Origin: Hippophae tibetana
Taxonomy: Eukaryota; Streptophyta; Magnoliopsida; Rosales; Elaeagnaceae
Direction: 5' to 3'
DNA: 64,000 nucleotides
NCBI GenBank assembly: GCA_037013495.1
Contig: CM072811.1
Coordinates: 13,955,190 to 14,019,189 of the forward strand
Of this stretch, positions 34,395-45,660 are shown piece after piece. The notes beneath the pieces are model-generated. The model had not been told where the DNA came from and ran no database searches. It saw only the letters and a list, made by a program, of their open reading frames with translations. Position numbers and translations under genes: made by a program. Position 1 is the stretch's first letter; every line of letters starts with the position of its first letter.

Positions 34395-34689
34395 ACTGGG
34401 TTTCCTCCCAACCAACATCACATTTAATGTCCTTAACTAGAAACAATTTGAGTCTTGATTTGTTTAATGATACCTTATGCTCTGATTCGCAAACACGGTG
34501 CTCAATTATCTTCTCATGCCATTTTTTTTTCTTTTTGAACTTTTTAGCATTTTTATAAGTACTCTACGGTAACTCATCCAATTTATATATTTCTAGCATC
34601 TTTTTCACCTTTCTATTGGACTCTTTCACTTTCATACTTGACTAGGGATGGAAGGATAAACATGTGAGGTCTAAACTTGTTAGCCCTTC

Positions 34690-35480
34690 AATTTATGGTT
34701 TGAGCTTAGATCCTATCTCAAAATTTTCCTTAATCACCTTTGATACACACATGAGAGGCGTGTCCTCTGAACAGTTCACACAGTCTACAATGTCAGAGGA
34801 TGACTCAAAAAATTCTTTTAAGTTTCCCCCATATTCAGTAACATTTATCCTTAAGCATTCATTAGCACTATCAATGTTAGAGGATTTAGATGCTTTAAAA
34901 ATATTAAACATTACTTGTTCATCTTGCACTCTCATTGTAAGTTTTCCTTTTTATACATCAATGGGTGCTCTTCTAGTTGCTAAGAATGGACGACCAAGTG
35001 TAATAGGAATGTCATGGTCCTTATCCATGTCTAGCACAATGAAGTCTGCCAAAAAATATGAATGTATCTACTTTTACTAGCACATCTTTTACCACACCCC
35101 AAGGTCTCTTAATTGATCTATCTACCATTTGTAATGTTACTAAAGTGGGTTTGGCATCACCAACCCCAAATCTCTTGAAGATCGATAATGGCATGAGGTT
35201 AATGCTGAAACTCAAGTCATATAGTGCTTTCTCAAAACGAACGTTCCCAATAGTGCAAGGGATGTGAAAACTATCTAGATCTTTTAGTTTTGTGGTAGTT
35301 TTCTATCAAGGATGGCAGTACAACCTTCAGTCAAGGTTATTATTTCCTGATCTCTAAGCTTCATTTTCTTTGATAGTATATCCTTCATGAATGTGGGATA
35401 AGACAACATTTGTTCAAATGCCTCTACAAGTGATATGTTTATGTGCAACTTCTTGAAGACTTCAAGAAATTTTGAAAACT
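34690..35480 (-). pseudogene. Protease region, Athila element 2
   Basis: Pieces read 'SINLMPLSIFKRFGVGDAKP', 'TLVTLQMVDRSIKRPWGVVK' and '[11 protein letters not shown]', the Athila retropepsin pattern. Downstream, 'LRINVTEYGGNLKEFFESSS' and neighbours fit the linker to reverse transcriptase. Fossil. Confidence 0.75.
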
Positions 35481-35861
35481 ACGTATCTAACTTTTGATGA
35501 TCTTTTAGTTTACGTATCTAAGTTTGTAAAGGTTTTTTTTTCTTTGGCTAAATTATTTCCATTTCAGTGCTCTCTTTATCCACTAGTTCCTCTTCATCCT
35601 TGTTAATTTCCTATTTCTCCTCATCCTTTTCTATCTTATGTTCATGTTCTAAAGTTTTATCACTCCTCAAAGTTATGGCATTCCACTAATCATTACCTTT
35701 TCATCATGGGTTTGCAATCGTGTCACTTGGAAGATTACCTTAAGGCCTTTGACTTATAGTATGAGTGAGTTTCCTCATTTGGTTCTCCAAATTTTGAATT
35801 GAAGCCTCTTCAGTGGACACTTTTGTATTTAATGATTGGATGAAGTCTTTCATCATCCCTA

Positions 35862-37076
35862 TTAAATTATTTGTATTGTCCTCGGTAGGTGGCTTCTTCT
35901 CTTGGGCTTATGATTGTTGTGGTTATTGAAAACCAGGTAGTGGAAATGATTGATGGTTGAATTGATTACCACCTTGACTGTTGTTATTCTAAGAGAAATT
36001 TGGATGTTGTCTCCATCTTGGTTATATGTGTTCGAGTATGGATTATTGTTTAGATTCATATTACCCACATAGCATATGGATTCAATATTATTTGGACAAT
36101 TATCAAACAAATGAGCTCCTCCATAAAACACACATGACACTCTTGAATTTTGGACTTGGTTTATACTCGATATCGAGTTTTGAGCCTTCAAAAGATTGAC
36201 CAAAGATAACACTTGAGTTGTAAGAGTTATGATATCATTTACCTCATGTACTCTAGTTATTCTTCGTGTGGCTATCATTCTATCAATTAGCCATTGATAA
36301 TTATTGCTAGCCCTTTTCTCAAGTAAATCATAAGCTTGATTCTAAGATTTGGCTAGAAAAACTCCATTAGCAGATGCATCAACAATAATTCTTGTTTGAT
36401 GCATTGAGACCATTGTAAAAAGTCTACATTTGAATCCAAGAAGGAATACCATAATGAGGACATTCCTTAGAAATTCCTTGAATCTTTTCTCATGCTTCAT
36501 ATAAGATTCTCCTTCATGTTGTTGGTAGGAAGTAATGTCATTCCTAAGATTGGCTTTCTTTTTTGGTGGGAAGTATTTCATCAAGAATTTCTTTGCCAAA
36601 CCATTCCAAGTTGTAATGGAATCAGGTGGCAAAGAGTTTAGCCAAGCTCGAGCACAATCTTGTAAAGAGTAAAGGAACAATCTAAGCATAAATGTCTCCT
36701 CTGTCACACCACCAACTTCAATAAACAATCTGAGATGCAGATGAGAATCATCTATTGGTAATCTGCTGAATTATGCAACTGTTTGTAGCATTTGAAACAT
36801 CACTTACTTTAACTCAAACTGATTAGCTTGAATTTTTGGCCTTGTAATAATTGGATTCAGCCTTTTCAATGTAGGTATTGCATATTCATTCATAGCTTTA
36901 TCTCTATTATCCATCAAAAACATTTCATTGTTCAAGTTTAGCTCATTATTATTTATGTCTAATGGATTAGCCATTTTTTCGTCTTGTGTGATAATTTGTT
37001 GTTTCCTTATTGACCACAAAGTACACTCAATTACGAGATCTAAAGGTAAGATTTCTCCCTCGCAGACTCTGCTCAT
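35862..37076 (-). pseudogene. gag region, Athila element 2
   Basis: 36342-36728 carries 'LRLFLYSLQDCARAWLNSLP', 'PDSITTWNGLAKKFLMKYFP' and 'YQQHEGESYMKHEKRFKEFL', the gag core. 35862-36278 carries the Athila C-terminal zinc-knuckle-like segment 'CVFYGGAHLFDNCPNNIESI' and 'NPYSNTYN'. 36804-37076 covers the N-terminal arm. Broken. Confidence 0.8.
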
Positions 37077-37327
37077 GCAATAGAAACAAATGTATTTCTA
37101 GTAACACTAAAGAAGATGTCTAAATTAAAACTAAATAAAAATCAAAACTAAATAACTAATTAAATAAATTAAAATAAAAAAAATTAAATGAGTAAATAAA
37201 ATTAACTAAAGTAATTCAATAGATAAATAAATAAATAACTATATAACAAAAAAATTAAAATTATAAAATATAAATAAAGAAAAATAACTAAAATAAAATA
37301 AAATATATTAATTTATAATATTTATAA

Positions 37328-37346
37328 TCCCCAACAACGACGCCCT
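37328..37346 (-). other. tRNA-Asp primer-binding site, Athila element 2
   Basis: Minus-strand AGGGCGTCGTTGTTGGGGA, five bases after the LTR end GTGATCA. It is close to the tRNA-Asp complement TGGCGCCGTTGCCGGGGA. Confidence 0.75.
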
Positions 37347-37351
37347 AAACT

Positions 37352-39080
37352 TGATCACTATACAAATTATGTGTGCCATGAATAAGCAAGTATATGTATC
37401 GCATATACTATTCTCTCAAATAAACTAAACATCATATAATAATTAATTTAATCACACTCTTATGCCAATTAAATTGCATACTATTTATTAAGTTCATCAA
37501 TTATGGATCACATACATAAGAATCATACATCTCTACTTAGAAACTATGCATGTTATTTAATCAAAACAAGTAATTAAATAATTCTCTCAAATCTATTTAA
37601 TTGTCTCTATAGATAAATTGTTGGAAAAACAATTAATAGAATAAAAATCATATTAAATAATATAATTATAATTTGAGTAAAATATTATATCATCATATGG
37701 TGAAAATTGGGTTAATAATATTCCTATATTAATAAATTAACTACACATAATTGTATTCCTAAGTATCATATTGTTCATAAAGAAAGACATAAAAAATTGA
37801 TAAAGAAAAGAGTAAAAGAAGAAATACAATCAATCATTTGAATTATAGTGCTAATCTTCACCTAAATAATAAACCCTTTTTAAATTTTTCTATATTTTTC
37901 TCTCTTTGTAGGTCCAAAAATGGACCAAAATTATGCTAATGACGACCCCTTAGGATTTATGAGGTGATTAGGGGTTTAAATATAGCTCAAGTGCAATATG
38001 AACCGTCATATCAACTTTAGATTAAAGGCTAAGTCAAAACAAACAAAATCAACAGTGATAGCCAATCACAGTGCGACACGTGGTATATAGAATTCATTGG
38101 GCGAATCAAAGCGTGATGCATGGTAGGGGTGACCGGTCTTAGTCAACACTTACTGAGTCAGTGTCACGCAGTGCAACGTGATTTACTATAATGGATGGCA
38201 TTGCACATGGGTCAAACGTGGAGAGAAATCGCGTGGCGACACGTGGTAGTGTTGTTTGACAGATCTCCAAACTCGAATTGAACGCCTTACTAACACATGA
38301 CATGCAGTTCATCATCCTCACATATGGCTATCTACGATTCGTTATCCCTGCTTGTATGACATCCACATTGCTTGCCCAATCAGCTTCTTTGCTTGCGTGG
38401 TAGCTCCTAATTGGGCTTACGTTAAAAATTCATAAAAAATCTCAAAAATTATATTATCACTCCTTTTCACTAAAATATTCAATAAATAATATTTTTGGCC
38501 CCAAAAATACTATTTATTGAATAAAATTAGGGGTGTGTAAAAAATTCGATCATCCGACTAATCAGATCATTTAATTTTTTGACAATTTTGTTTCGATCAT
38601 CAGATCGGATCAGATGGAATTTTTTTCAATATGTTAATTTCGGTTTGGATGACAAATTTCACTATGTATCATTTGATCTCAACTGATCCGACCAAAAATA
38701 CTTAAATATATATTTATATTTTATATATTAGCCATATTCTCATTGGTCATTCATATATTAGTCATATTTTAAGGTTTCTTTTTGCTCAAATAAGTTTATG
38801 TTATGTGAAAATTTAATTTTTTATTCAAAATACAAAAAATAGAGTTAATTAAGTTTATTAGTTGGATTGATCGGATTCAACCAATCCAATCTGAATAGAT
38901 TGCAGATTAGATTTGAAAGATGATCAGATCAGTTGCAGATTAGGATGTTTCAATCCGATCGGATGGTCGGATCGGATTGGATAAGTATAAAATTAACGGT
39001 TTCGATCCGATACACACCCTTAAAAAACAAGTAAATATTAAGTAAAAAAATGCGGTAATGACTATACTTTCATAGTGTCA
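37352..39080 (-). repeat. Family-A LTR, copy A2 (5' LTR of Athila element 2)
   Basis: Minus strand from TGACACTATGAAAGTATAG at 39080 to GTGATCA at 37352. It matches A1 and A3. It holds a 495-bp inserted element (38528-39022), so the LTR itself is about 1.23 kb. CACGTG occurs at 38077 and 38240. Right of it lies another element's 3' region. Confidence 0.8.
38528..39022. mobile_element. MITE inside a family-A LTR
   Basis: Termini TAGGGGTGTGTA (left) and TACACACCCTTA (right) are inverted, one base apart in spacing. The interior is rich in GATC, GGATCGGAT and TCCGATC words near both ends. Comparison with the uninterrupted LTR at 29540-29600 shows the insertion point in ATAAAA|CAAGT. The flanks are A-rich and an 8-bp target duplication cannot be proved. 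Termini of this type suggest a hAT derivative. No transposase. Confidence 0.7.
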
Positions 39081-39089
39081 TCAAATAAC

Positions 39090-39480
39090 AAATTTATGCC
39101 TTAGAGATGAATGAAAATGCATTGACTTCAAGATGATTTATTTTCTATTTTTCTTTTGTAATAGTCATTCTGACAACTTTAGGAAGTTTTGAGTCATATT
39201 ATTTAGTTATATATATATATTGTTTTGGAAGTTATGCATGAATGAAATAGGCATACACTTTAAATTTCTACTTAAATCATTTAATCTAAACAATAAAAAT
39301 AAGTATATAGTTCTTTATTAGATATTAAAAAATTCTAATATTCAATACAAAACACCAATAACAATTTAAATTAATAAGAAAAGTATTTAACAGAGTAGAA
39401 AAAATATTCTCACTCAGAATAAAAAAATTATAGGCTTAAAATGTTCTCATAAGATAGTTTCCACTATTTGATACATAAAC
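39090..39480 (-). other. Conserved noncoding block, third copy
   Basis: Matches parts of 17000-17420 and 54700-55130 (shared words: AAGT-ATGCATGAATGA-ATA, TTTAATCTAA-CAATAA, CACTCAGAATAAA, TAGTTTCCACTATTTGAT). It probably comes from another Athila 3' region into which the family-A LTR inserted. Confidence 0.5.
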
Positions 39481-39489
39481 ACCAATTTC

Positions 39490-40260
39490 TAGGAGAGCCC
39501 ACGACTTGGTACACAAATAGGATAAGAAGATATAGATTCATAGTAGACTCGTCCCCACACGTAGAGAATAGAATAATAGTGAAAACAGATCACTCAATAG
39601 AAGCAATAACAATATAATATCAATTCAGTATAGAACATTCAATAACATATATTATATGTAAAATAACAAACAGATATAGAAAATAAATGCATTCTAATCA
39701 AATTTTAAACAACAATATGTCTTAACATACATAATTCAAACTCAAATTGTACTAGCACAATAATAAAACATGCATAACACACGATACAATTAGGTAAACC
39801 CACATAAAGTCTATATCTATATGGTAACACCCTAGGCAACAACTCTGTAGCAAACAATTCACTAATCAATAGATATGGAATATTTCATGACTTTCACATC
39901 AAAAATGAATATAATCATAATAGGAAAAAGAAAATTAAATCAATTTCAAATGATTTCAATCTAATGGATACCAAAGGAATCGAATGCAAGAGCTCACAAA
40001 CTTGTGGATATGGCACCTATGTTTTCTATTGAGAAAGAACATATATCATTCTATATATTTTGGTGAAAATAAAAACCCTCGAGGCAATCCTTATCATGTC
40101 TAGTAAGGAGCTGGTCTCAATGGTCCCAACTTTTCTATTATCATTATTCCATTAAATTAGATCATGCATTCTGTAATTCAAATTTCATGGTACCTATCTT
40201 ATTAATAGCAAGGAGAATTTACTCAAATCTCTATGGTTGTTTCTAATAATAGTGAATTTA
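39490..40260 (-). repeat. Repeat E, copy 1
   Basis: Shares with 48240-48600 the order CTTGGTA-A-AA-AGG-TAAG, AGATAT-GA, TAGACTCGTCCCC/GACTAGTCCCC, then several AT-rich words and TAGGTAAA-CCAC. The second copy has a TATA box on the minus strand, so this may be LTR material of an unassigned family. No coding frames. Confidence 0.4.
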
Positions 40261-40289
40261 ACAACACTTAACTCTGTTGGTCTTTTAAA

Positions 40290-41120
40290 AGAACATGAAC
40301 ATGCAAGTATATATGATCACAAGTAATAAGTAATAAGTAATAAATAAGATATTGTTCTCACGGAGATTTGTTATTAATATTTATTAAGTACTAAAATTTA
40401 TTTCAATTTAATTTTATCAAAACAATCGATAGTTTGATAGAGTTTAACTAAACTAATTTTAAATAACAATATATGAAATTAACACTTGAAGAAAACTATA
40501 GGATTACAATTTTATCAAATTAATTCACTTGAATCATATTATTTTCTGTTGATTTATGTTTTTGCATTTAATTTTTCAACCAAGAACTACTAATTTATCC
40601 AGATGTCTCTTCCGATAACAAATAGATACATCTCGCTAAAATAATTCACTATATTCCTATGAGAATTAAATTTACCAAAGATTAATTAAGCTTAAAGTTC
40701 TCAATAACTACACATACATTAAAGATATATTCTTATCCCATATAAATATATGTTATTCTATCCACGAGAAAAATACACAAATTTATTTTTCAAGGTCATT
40801 AAGATTCATAGATAAATTGATTAATCTTTTAATAATCAAAAGGCATTAAGCACAAATAGAATAAACAAATTAAAAACATCTTACAAATCATTTAAAAATA
40901 ATTAATTCAAGTTTCATCATTTAATCTACATTGCAACCCTATAACAAATAATTTTATTCATAGCAAATATTGAAATTACAATACGAAAATATTTAGACAT
41001 ATGAGAGAAATAAAATTAAAAGAAAAAAAAAGATAAGAAAAAAACTCTTTCACGATTTCTCAATAAAAAAATAGAGTTCCTCCCTTTTCCTTCTTCTTTG
41101 CTGTCTCTCTTCTCTATAAT
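40290..41120 (-). repeat. LTR-like remnant, unassigned
   Basis: Begins with CAAGTATATATGATCACAAGTAATAAG and includes TTGTTCTCACGGAGATTTG, then AACCAAGAACTACTAAT and GATGTCTCTTCCGATAAC, ending in a CT-rich stretch near 41080-41115. The order resembles the 15294-16283 LTR (a 'tgcataatatcg...cgtcctcaaggattgg' part at one end, a CT-rich part at the other). The edges are uncertain. Confidence 0.4.
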
Positions 41121-41714
41121 TTTTTTAAAGTATAATTTCTTACAAAATTAACACTAAATAATAATTTAAAAACTTAAAATTAACTAAAAAGCTTAAGAAA
41201 ATAACAATTATAATTAATAAATTATGTGATTTTGAATATAAAAAAAACATTATTATTATTATTTTACTTAATTAGCTCCATGACTAAAAATAAAGTGCTG
41301 TTAGCAAACATCCCATGATTATTTGGACTTCTAATTATCACACAATAAACTCGATCCAGAAAAAAACAAAAAACAAAATCAAAAAAATAAACAAAAATGA
41401 AAAACAATCACAAACAACTCATAAGCCATAATAAAGGTTGAAAATAGTGGCGACGTGATTTTTTGATTGTTAATATTCTTAAGAGCATTAGATTTGACAG
41501 ATTACAAATATTTAAGTAGAGAACAAATGCTCAAACAGAAGCCTATGAAGTTAGTAATAATAATTTGAATTTCTTGAAAATCAATCATACATCAAACCAC
41601 ATAACTAGCATTTACCGCATCAGATAAGATTGAGTTGAGTACTGCTAAATTTGCCGACGGTCCACATTTAAGATTTAAACAATAATGTCATATATCACTC
41701 CATCAGATGTTACC
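41121..41714 (-). other. 3' flank of the acidic-protein gene
   Basis: AT-rich, carrying the 3' untranslated region and probably the polyadenylation site of the minus-strand gene that ends at 41715. No unique AATAAA could be chosen among many AT-rich words. Confidence 0.4.
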
Positions 41715-43985
41715 CTAAAATTTGATTGATGAATTAACCGGTTCAAATCCCAACACCAGCCGCGCTGGACGATGCGGCTCAAGCTTCCTATTGTTCCAGA
41801 AACAAGCTTCCTGCTGCGCTAGCTTAGCCGATGACCTCATTGGCTCCGACCTACAACGAGTGAGCACAAACGGCTCGTAAGCCTTAGAACCCACCATTTT
41901 CTGATCTATCATTGAAGCTGGAACCACCGGGAATGAACAAGATGATCTCGACGGTTGCATGTTTTGTTGTGCTGGGTGTCTAGAGTGCGCAGGTTTAGAG
42001 TCCCTATTGTTGCCGATACTGAGTCGCTTCTTGGGCTCATCAGAACCGTCGCTTTTCTTGACTTTTCTGTTTCTATCTCTCTCCGGTAGCCATCGAATGA
42101 AGTCTGTACTGCAAATCCAAGTCTCCTTGGAGACCTCCATTGACAACTTGGGCTCACACATCATCAACAGTAAGCAATCGGGCAATGCTGGTCTTTCTTT
42201 TTCTTCTACCTTTGACTTATGACCCACTTCCAGTTTTCGGGTTTTCGGGTTTTCGGTTTCGGATCTATGTCGGATCGCTAACTTTATTATCTCTTCCTCC
42301 TCCGATGGCTCTTCTGTAATTTTTGCCTCTTCCTCGCTTTCTTGTTCTTCATCTTCTTTTTGTTTGTTTTCTGCCGATTCTTCTTCAGAGTGAAAGCTTG
42401 CTCTGTTTTCTACCTCTTCGTCTTCAAAAGGTGGTTTATTTAGGTGGTCATTTTCATGAAGTAACTCACTTTTGTTTAATTCTTCAATCTTTTCTGAATT
42501 ACCTACAAGATTTTGGGGAAAGGCATCAATAAAAACAGCTTCTTTTGTTGATTCAGCTACTGGGTTAGCGTCAGATTCTTGTTCCTCTTCTTTACCATCC
42601 TCTTGTAACCCATCCACTGCATCTTTACTATCCTCTTCTAACCCATCCACTGCATCTTTACTATCCACTTCTAACACTTCCACTGCATCTTTACTATCCT
42701 CTTCTAACCCATCCACTGCATCTTTACTATCCACTTCTAACACTTCCACTGCATCTTTACTATCCACTTCTAACACTTCCACTGCATCTTTACTGTCCTC
42801 TTCTAACCCATCCACTGCATCTTTACTCTCCTCTTCTAACCCATCAAATTCGTAACTTTCCACTTGTATCTCATCAATTTCTATGCTTCTTTCTGGGTTT
42901 TCGCTTACTACTTGGTTAACGTTTTCCTCTATCTTCTCTTCCTTCTCATCCACCTCCATAATCAAGTTTTCTAGTTCTTGTGTAGCTTCGTATTCATCAT
43001 AACTTGAAAGTTCGCACCTTTCGTACATTTCCTCTCTTCTACTAAGCTCTGTTTCCGCCACATCCCCAACTTTTACTTGCTCATGTTGACCTTCCATATC
43101 TCTTTGTTCTGTTTCGTTATCTCTGTAATCCTCTTCATGTTCATTATCTTCCTCGTTTGGTGGAACAGGAGACTCCCAGAGACGATTAGCAAGAGCAGCC
43201 ATTTGCACAGGATCAGATCTGCACCTCATTAATAAAAGAGCATTTTTTGGTGGAACTCGAGCTTCTTCTTCCTCAACTTTTTCTTTAAACTCTACATCGA
43301 ACTGAATACCTTCAAACATTTGCCTCCTCTGGCTAGTACTACTCTCTGTTCTTTCTTCAACTGCCAACTCTATCCCTCGTCCTTTCCCATCTTTATCTTG
43401 TAAAGCCACTAACCACCTTGCAAAATGCGCACCACAAGAGCTTCCATTTTCAGATCTCACACTTTTATCTTCTTTATCTTTCTCACTCGTCATACACGAT
43501 GAGCGACAAGGTAAAAAGCAGTTGAACTCTTCTCCAAAAGTCCTCAGAGCTTCACATATCGTCATAGGTAGATGGACCCATTTCTGATTTCCGTGAGGCA
43601 AACATTCATTTTGTGGATTTTGAAACTGAAAACCTTGATGGGTTTCACGACCATGATATTCTTGACCCACTATGGTCTGAAAGTTGCTTTGCTCTGTTTT
43701 TCTGAAACTAACTTCATCCCGCTGAGATCCAGTTCTCATCTTGTTACCCTGTTTTTTGGTCTTGACTCTCACCTGTCCAATGCAGGTCACTTTAGGAGAA
43801 GATGGTTCTGGATTTTCAAAAGCAGACCCTCTTTTCTTTCCACCAGTTGGGAACATAGGTGAAGCTTGGCCTCCTTTGATGCTTCCACTTTTCTTTAGCC
43901 TTCTACTAAGAGAAGAAGTGCGAGAGATTTGTGATGGTTCTCTGGCAGGACTAGGACTAAGAATGGACTTAGTAGAGATCTTCAT
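41715..43985 (-). CDS. Uncharacterised acidic plant protein, 756 residues, single exon
   Basis: Complete open frame on the minus strand, ATG at 43985 to a stop at 41715, with no intron needed. The start MKIST and the segment EPSSPKVTCIGQVRV (residues about 60-74) match, from memory, the N-terminus of an uncharacterised plant-specific family, which fixes the start. A basic Ser-rich N-terminus (1-80) precedes a Cys-containing part (141-191: 'EALRTFGEEFNCFLPC', 'CGAHFARWL'). LLLMRCRSDP is at 250-259, and a strongly acidic Glu-rich region runs from about 275 to 580. That region includes an array of 11-residue repeats at 381-468. A second related motif (LLLMMCEPKLS, about 605-615) is followed by DFIRWLPE (to 635), and a third (VLTRCRSEP) lies at 707-715. 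There is no signal peptide, membrane span or known catalytic motif. Low-complexity acid and basic ends suggest a disordered, possibly nuclear or cytoskeletal role, but no function can be given. It is intact and looks like a working host gene. Confidence 0.88.
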   Translation of the reverse strand: MKISTKSILSPSPAREPSQISRTSSLSRRLKKSGSIKGGQASPMFPTGGKKRGSAFENPEPSSPKVTCIGQVRVKTKKQGNKMRTGSQRDEVSFRKTEQSNFQTIVGQEYHGRETHQGFQFQNPQNECLPHGNQKWVHLPMTICEALRTFGEEFNCFLPCRSSCMTSEKDKEDKSVRSENGSSCGAHFARWLVALQDKDGKGRGIELAVEERTESSTSQRRQMFEGIQFDVEFKEKVEEEEARVPPKNALLLMRCRSDPVQMAALANRLWESPVPPNEEDNEHEEDYRDNETEQRDMEGQHEQVKVGDVAETELSRREEMYERCELSSYDEYEATQELENLIMEVDEKEEKIEENVNQVVSENPERSIEIDEIQVESYEFDGLEEESKDAVDGLEEDSKDAVEVLEVDSKDAVEVLEVDSKDAVDGLEEDSKDAVEVLEVDSKDAVDGLEEDSKDAVDGLQEDGKEEEQESDANPVAESTKEAVFIDAFPQNLVGNSEKIEELNKSELLHENDHLNKPPFEDEEVENRASFHSEEESAENKQKEDEEQESEEEAKITEEPSEEEEIIKLAIRHRSETENPKTRKLEVGHKSKVEEKERPALPDCLLLMMCEPKLSMEVSKETWICSTDFIRWLPERDRNRKVKKSDGSDEPKKRLSIGNNRDSKPAHSRHPAQQNMQPSRSSCSFPVVPASMIDQKMVGSKAYEPFVLTRCRSEPMRSSAKLAQQEACFWNNRKLEPHRPARLVLGFEPVNSSIKF
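42582..42845 (-). repeat. 33-bp coding minisatellite, eight units
   Basis: Within the acidic-protein gene, eight 33-bp units encode 11-residue repeats. They alternate between two versions, DGLEEDSKDAV and EVLEVDSKDAV, with the first (EESK) and last (DGLQEDGKEEE) units more diverged. The inner units are nearly identical in DNA, so the array is young and unit number may vary between individuals. Open frames on the opposite strand here are shadows of the repeat. Confidence 0.92.
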
Positions 43986-44260
43986 TGAGGAAGATGAAAG
44001 ACAAGAAGTGAAACAAATGAACAGCTCGCTTGTACTTGTGGCTCTATGGGATCTCTCTATCTACATTGATTCACCCAGTTTCTGCAACGAACCTAAATGG
44101 CTAAATTACAATGTATTTGGTTGAAAACTCAAAAGGGTTTCAAGGAAGTCTGATAAAGACTGCTTTGGTTAATTGAATACTTGAGCTCTTGAGCTTATGA
44201 TTTAGAGATACAGATTCACTCGTGGAGAGATATACTACTATTAGAAGAAGGGTTTATTTT
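43986..44260 (-). promoter_or_regulatory. 5' UTR and proximal promoter of the acidic-protein gene
   Basis: The 270 bases upstream of the ATG are less AT-rich than the DNA beyond 44340, as is usual for a leader and promoter. No clear TATA box or start site was seen. The intergenic AT-rich stretch starts at about 44340. Confidence 0.3.
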
Positions 44261-45640
44261 AACAGAACGTGACAAAATGTTGTTTGACCTTTATCCAGAT
44301 GTAGGGTCTGACCGCCTGACTTTCACGGTTGCTTAAAATCTGATTATTTTTTCTTTTCTATTACAGTAATAAAATCACGATTAATTAATATATATTAATA
44401 TTATTTTTCACGTAAATATAATTATATAAAAAAATGTATTTTTAATAATAAAATAGAAAATATTTTAATTAATTATATTGAATTTTATTTTTTGGAGGTT
44501 AAATAGTTAAAAATTAATTTTAATATTTTAAATAATATAATAAAGTAATAATTATGTTAAAATTTATTTTTTAAAATAAAATTTATTTTTAAATAAATAT
44601 TAAAAAATAAAAAATGTTTAAAATGTGTAAAAATTATTATAAATTTATAATTTATTGTTATTATTTGTATATAAAATTAATGTCAAATAATTATAATTAT
44701 TATGATTATTAAGATAATAATTATCCCCCGTCACCATTGCTATTTGCTTGGTTGTTTGGGGCTGAATACTGACAATATGCCCTCGATTTTTAACAAAATC
44801 ATCGGTACACTTTATTACTAAGTAACATGTAGGTATTTTCAGATTTTAATCATAAAACATGATGAAAAGTGGGTGCGTCTTGCCATGGATGAGGCTTTTT
44901 AGGAGTAGAATCTTGGCACGCAAAAAATTGATGAAAAGTGGTGTACAAAGAGCTGCATAACATGTTTTTTTAATATGTTATTAGGTATCTTTAAATAAAA
45001 TAGATTGGAAAAAGTTGAGAAAAGCAAATTTACCAAAAGATGCATGTCTTCCACGTTGGCTTGCTCCCAAGACCTCGGTACTCAATCAACTCCATTGCAA
45101 AGAATTGCTAAGCCTTAATAACAAAAATATAAGTTAGGTGGGTTTTATGCTAATAATGTATTAAATGAGTTATAAAAATATTTAAAAAATTTACATAGCT
45201 TAAATTATGACTATATTATTATGGGTTGTATATACGGTTAACTCTAATTCAAACATGTATAATAATAAAAATATGTTTAATAAATAATTATCGTTTAATT
45301 TTTTAATAGAATTATATCATGTGAATTCTATTTACATTTTATTGATGATAATATGATAAAATTATGTGTTTTGACTATTAAAAACATGTTTAATACATTA
45401 TGCGTTTATGTGTTATTTGTTTTTTTTTATTTTCAATTTTTGTTTTACATACGATGTTTATGGGTATTATTTCTAAAAACTCTCACGAGAATTAAACTCG
45501 TCTACTAGCATAACTTAGGGGTTTTAAGGTTTGTTGCATACACTAAATGCAATCATATCAATATTCGGAAATGATTTTGGATAGTTTAATTTCTAGTTTT
45601 TTATTTTAATTCTTTGTCATTCTTGCTAAGAGAACAGTAA
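44261..45640. other. AT-rich intergenic DNA
   Basis: From 44340 to 44720 the sequence is almost wholly A and T. Beyond that it is ordinary AT-rich DNA. No genes. The last 60 bases (to 45660) have a 3'-region look, AAGAGAACAGTAAGAAATTG, ahead of a family-B LTR. Confidence 0.5.
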
Positions 45641-45660
45641 GAAATTGGTTGCGTAGGTTG

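Larger units (their letters stand above)
34395..37351 (-). mobile_element. Athila-lineage element 2, internal region
   Basis: On the minus strand, right to left: primer-binding site (37328-37346), gag (about 37076-35862), protease (35250-34690), a short integrase-end segment and GTTGGGAGGAAACCCA (about 34400), the motif normally found after pol. The 5' LTR is the family-A copy at 37352-39080. Reverse transcriptase was not recognised. The element is incomplete and broken many times. This links LTR family A to the Athila lineage. Confidence 0.75.

Noticed and set aside
42472-42855. 127-residue Ser/Thr-rich frame opposite the acidic-protein gene
   Set aside because: It is the antisense reading of the 33-bp repeat array; the minus-strand frame is longer and fits a known family start.
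43572-44124. Two overlapping plus-strand frames at the 5' end of the acidic-protein gene
   Set aside because: Shadows of the coding strand with no recognisable domain.
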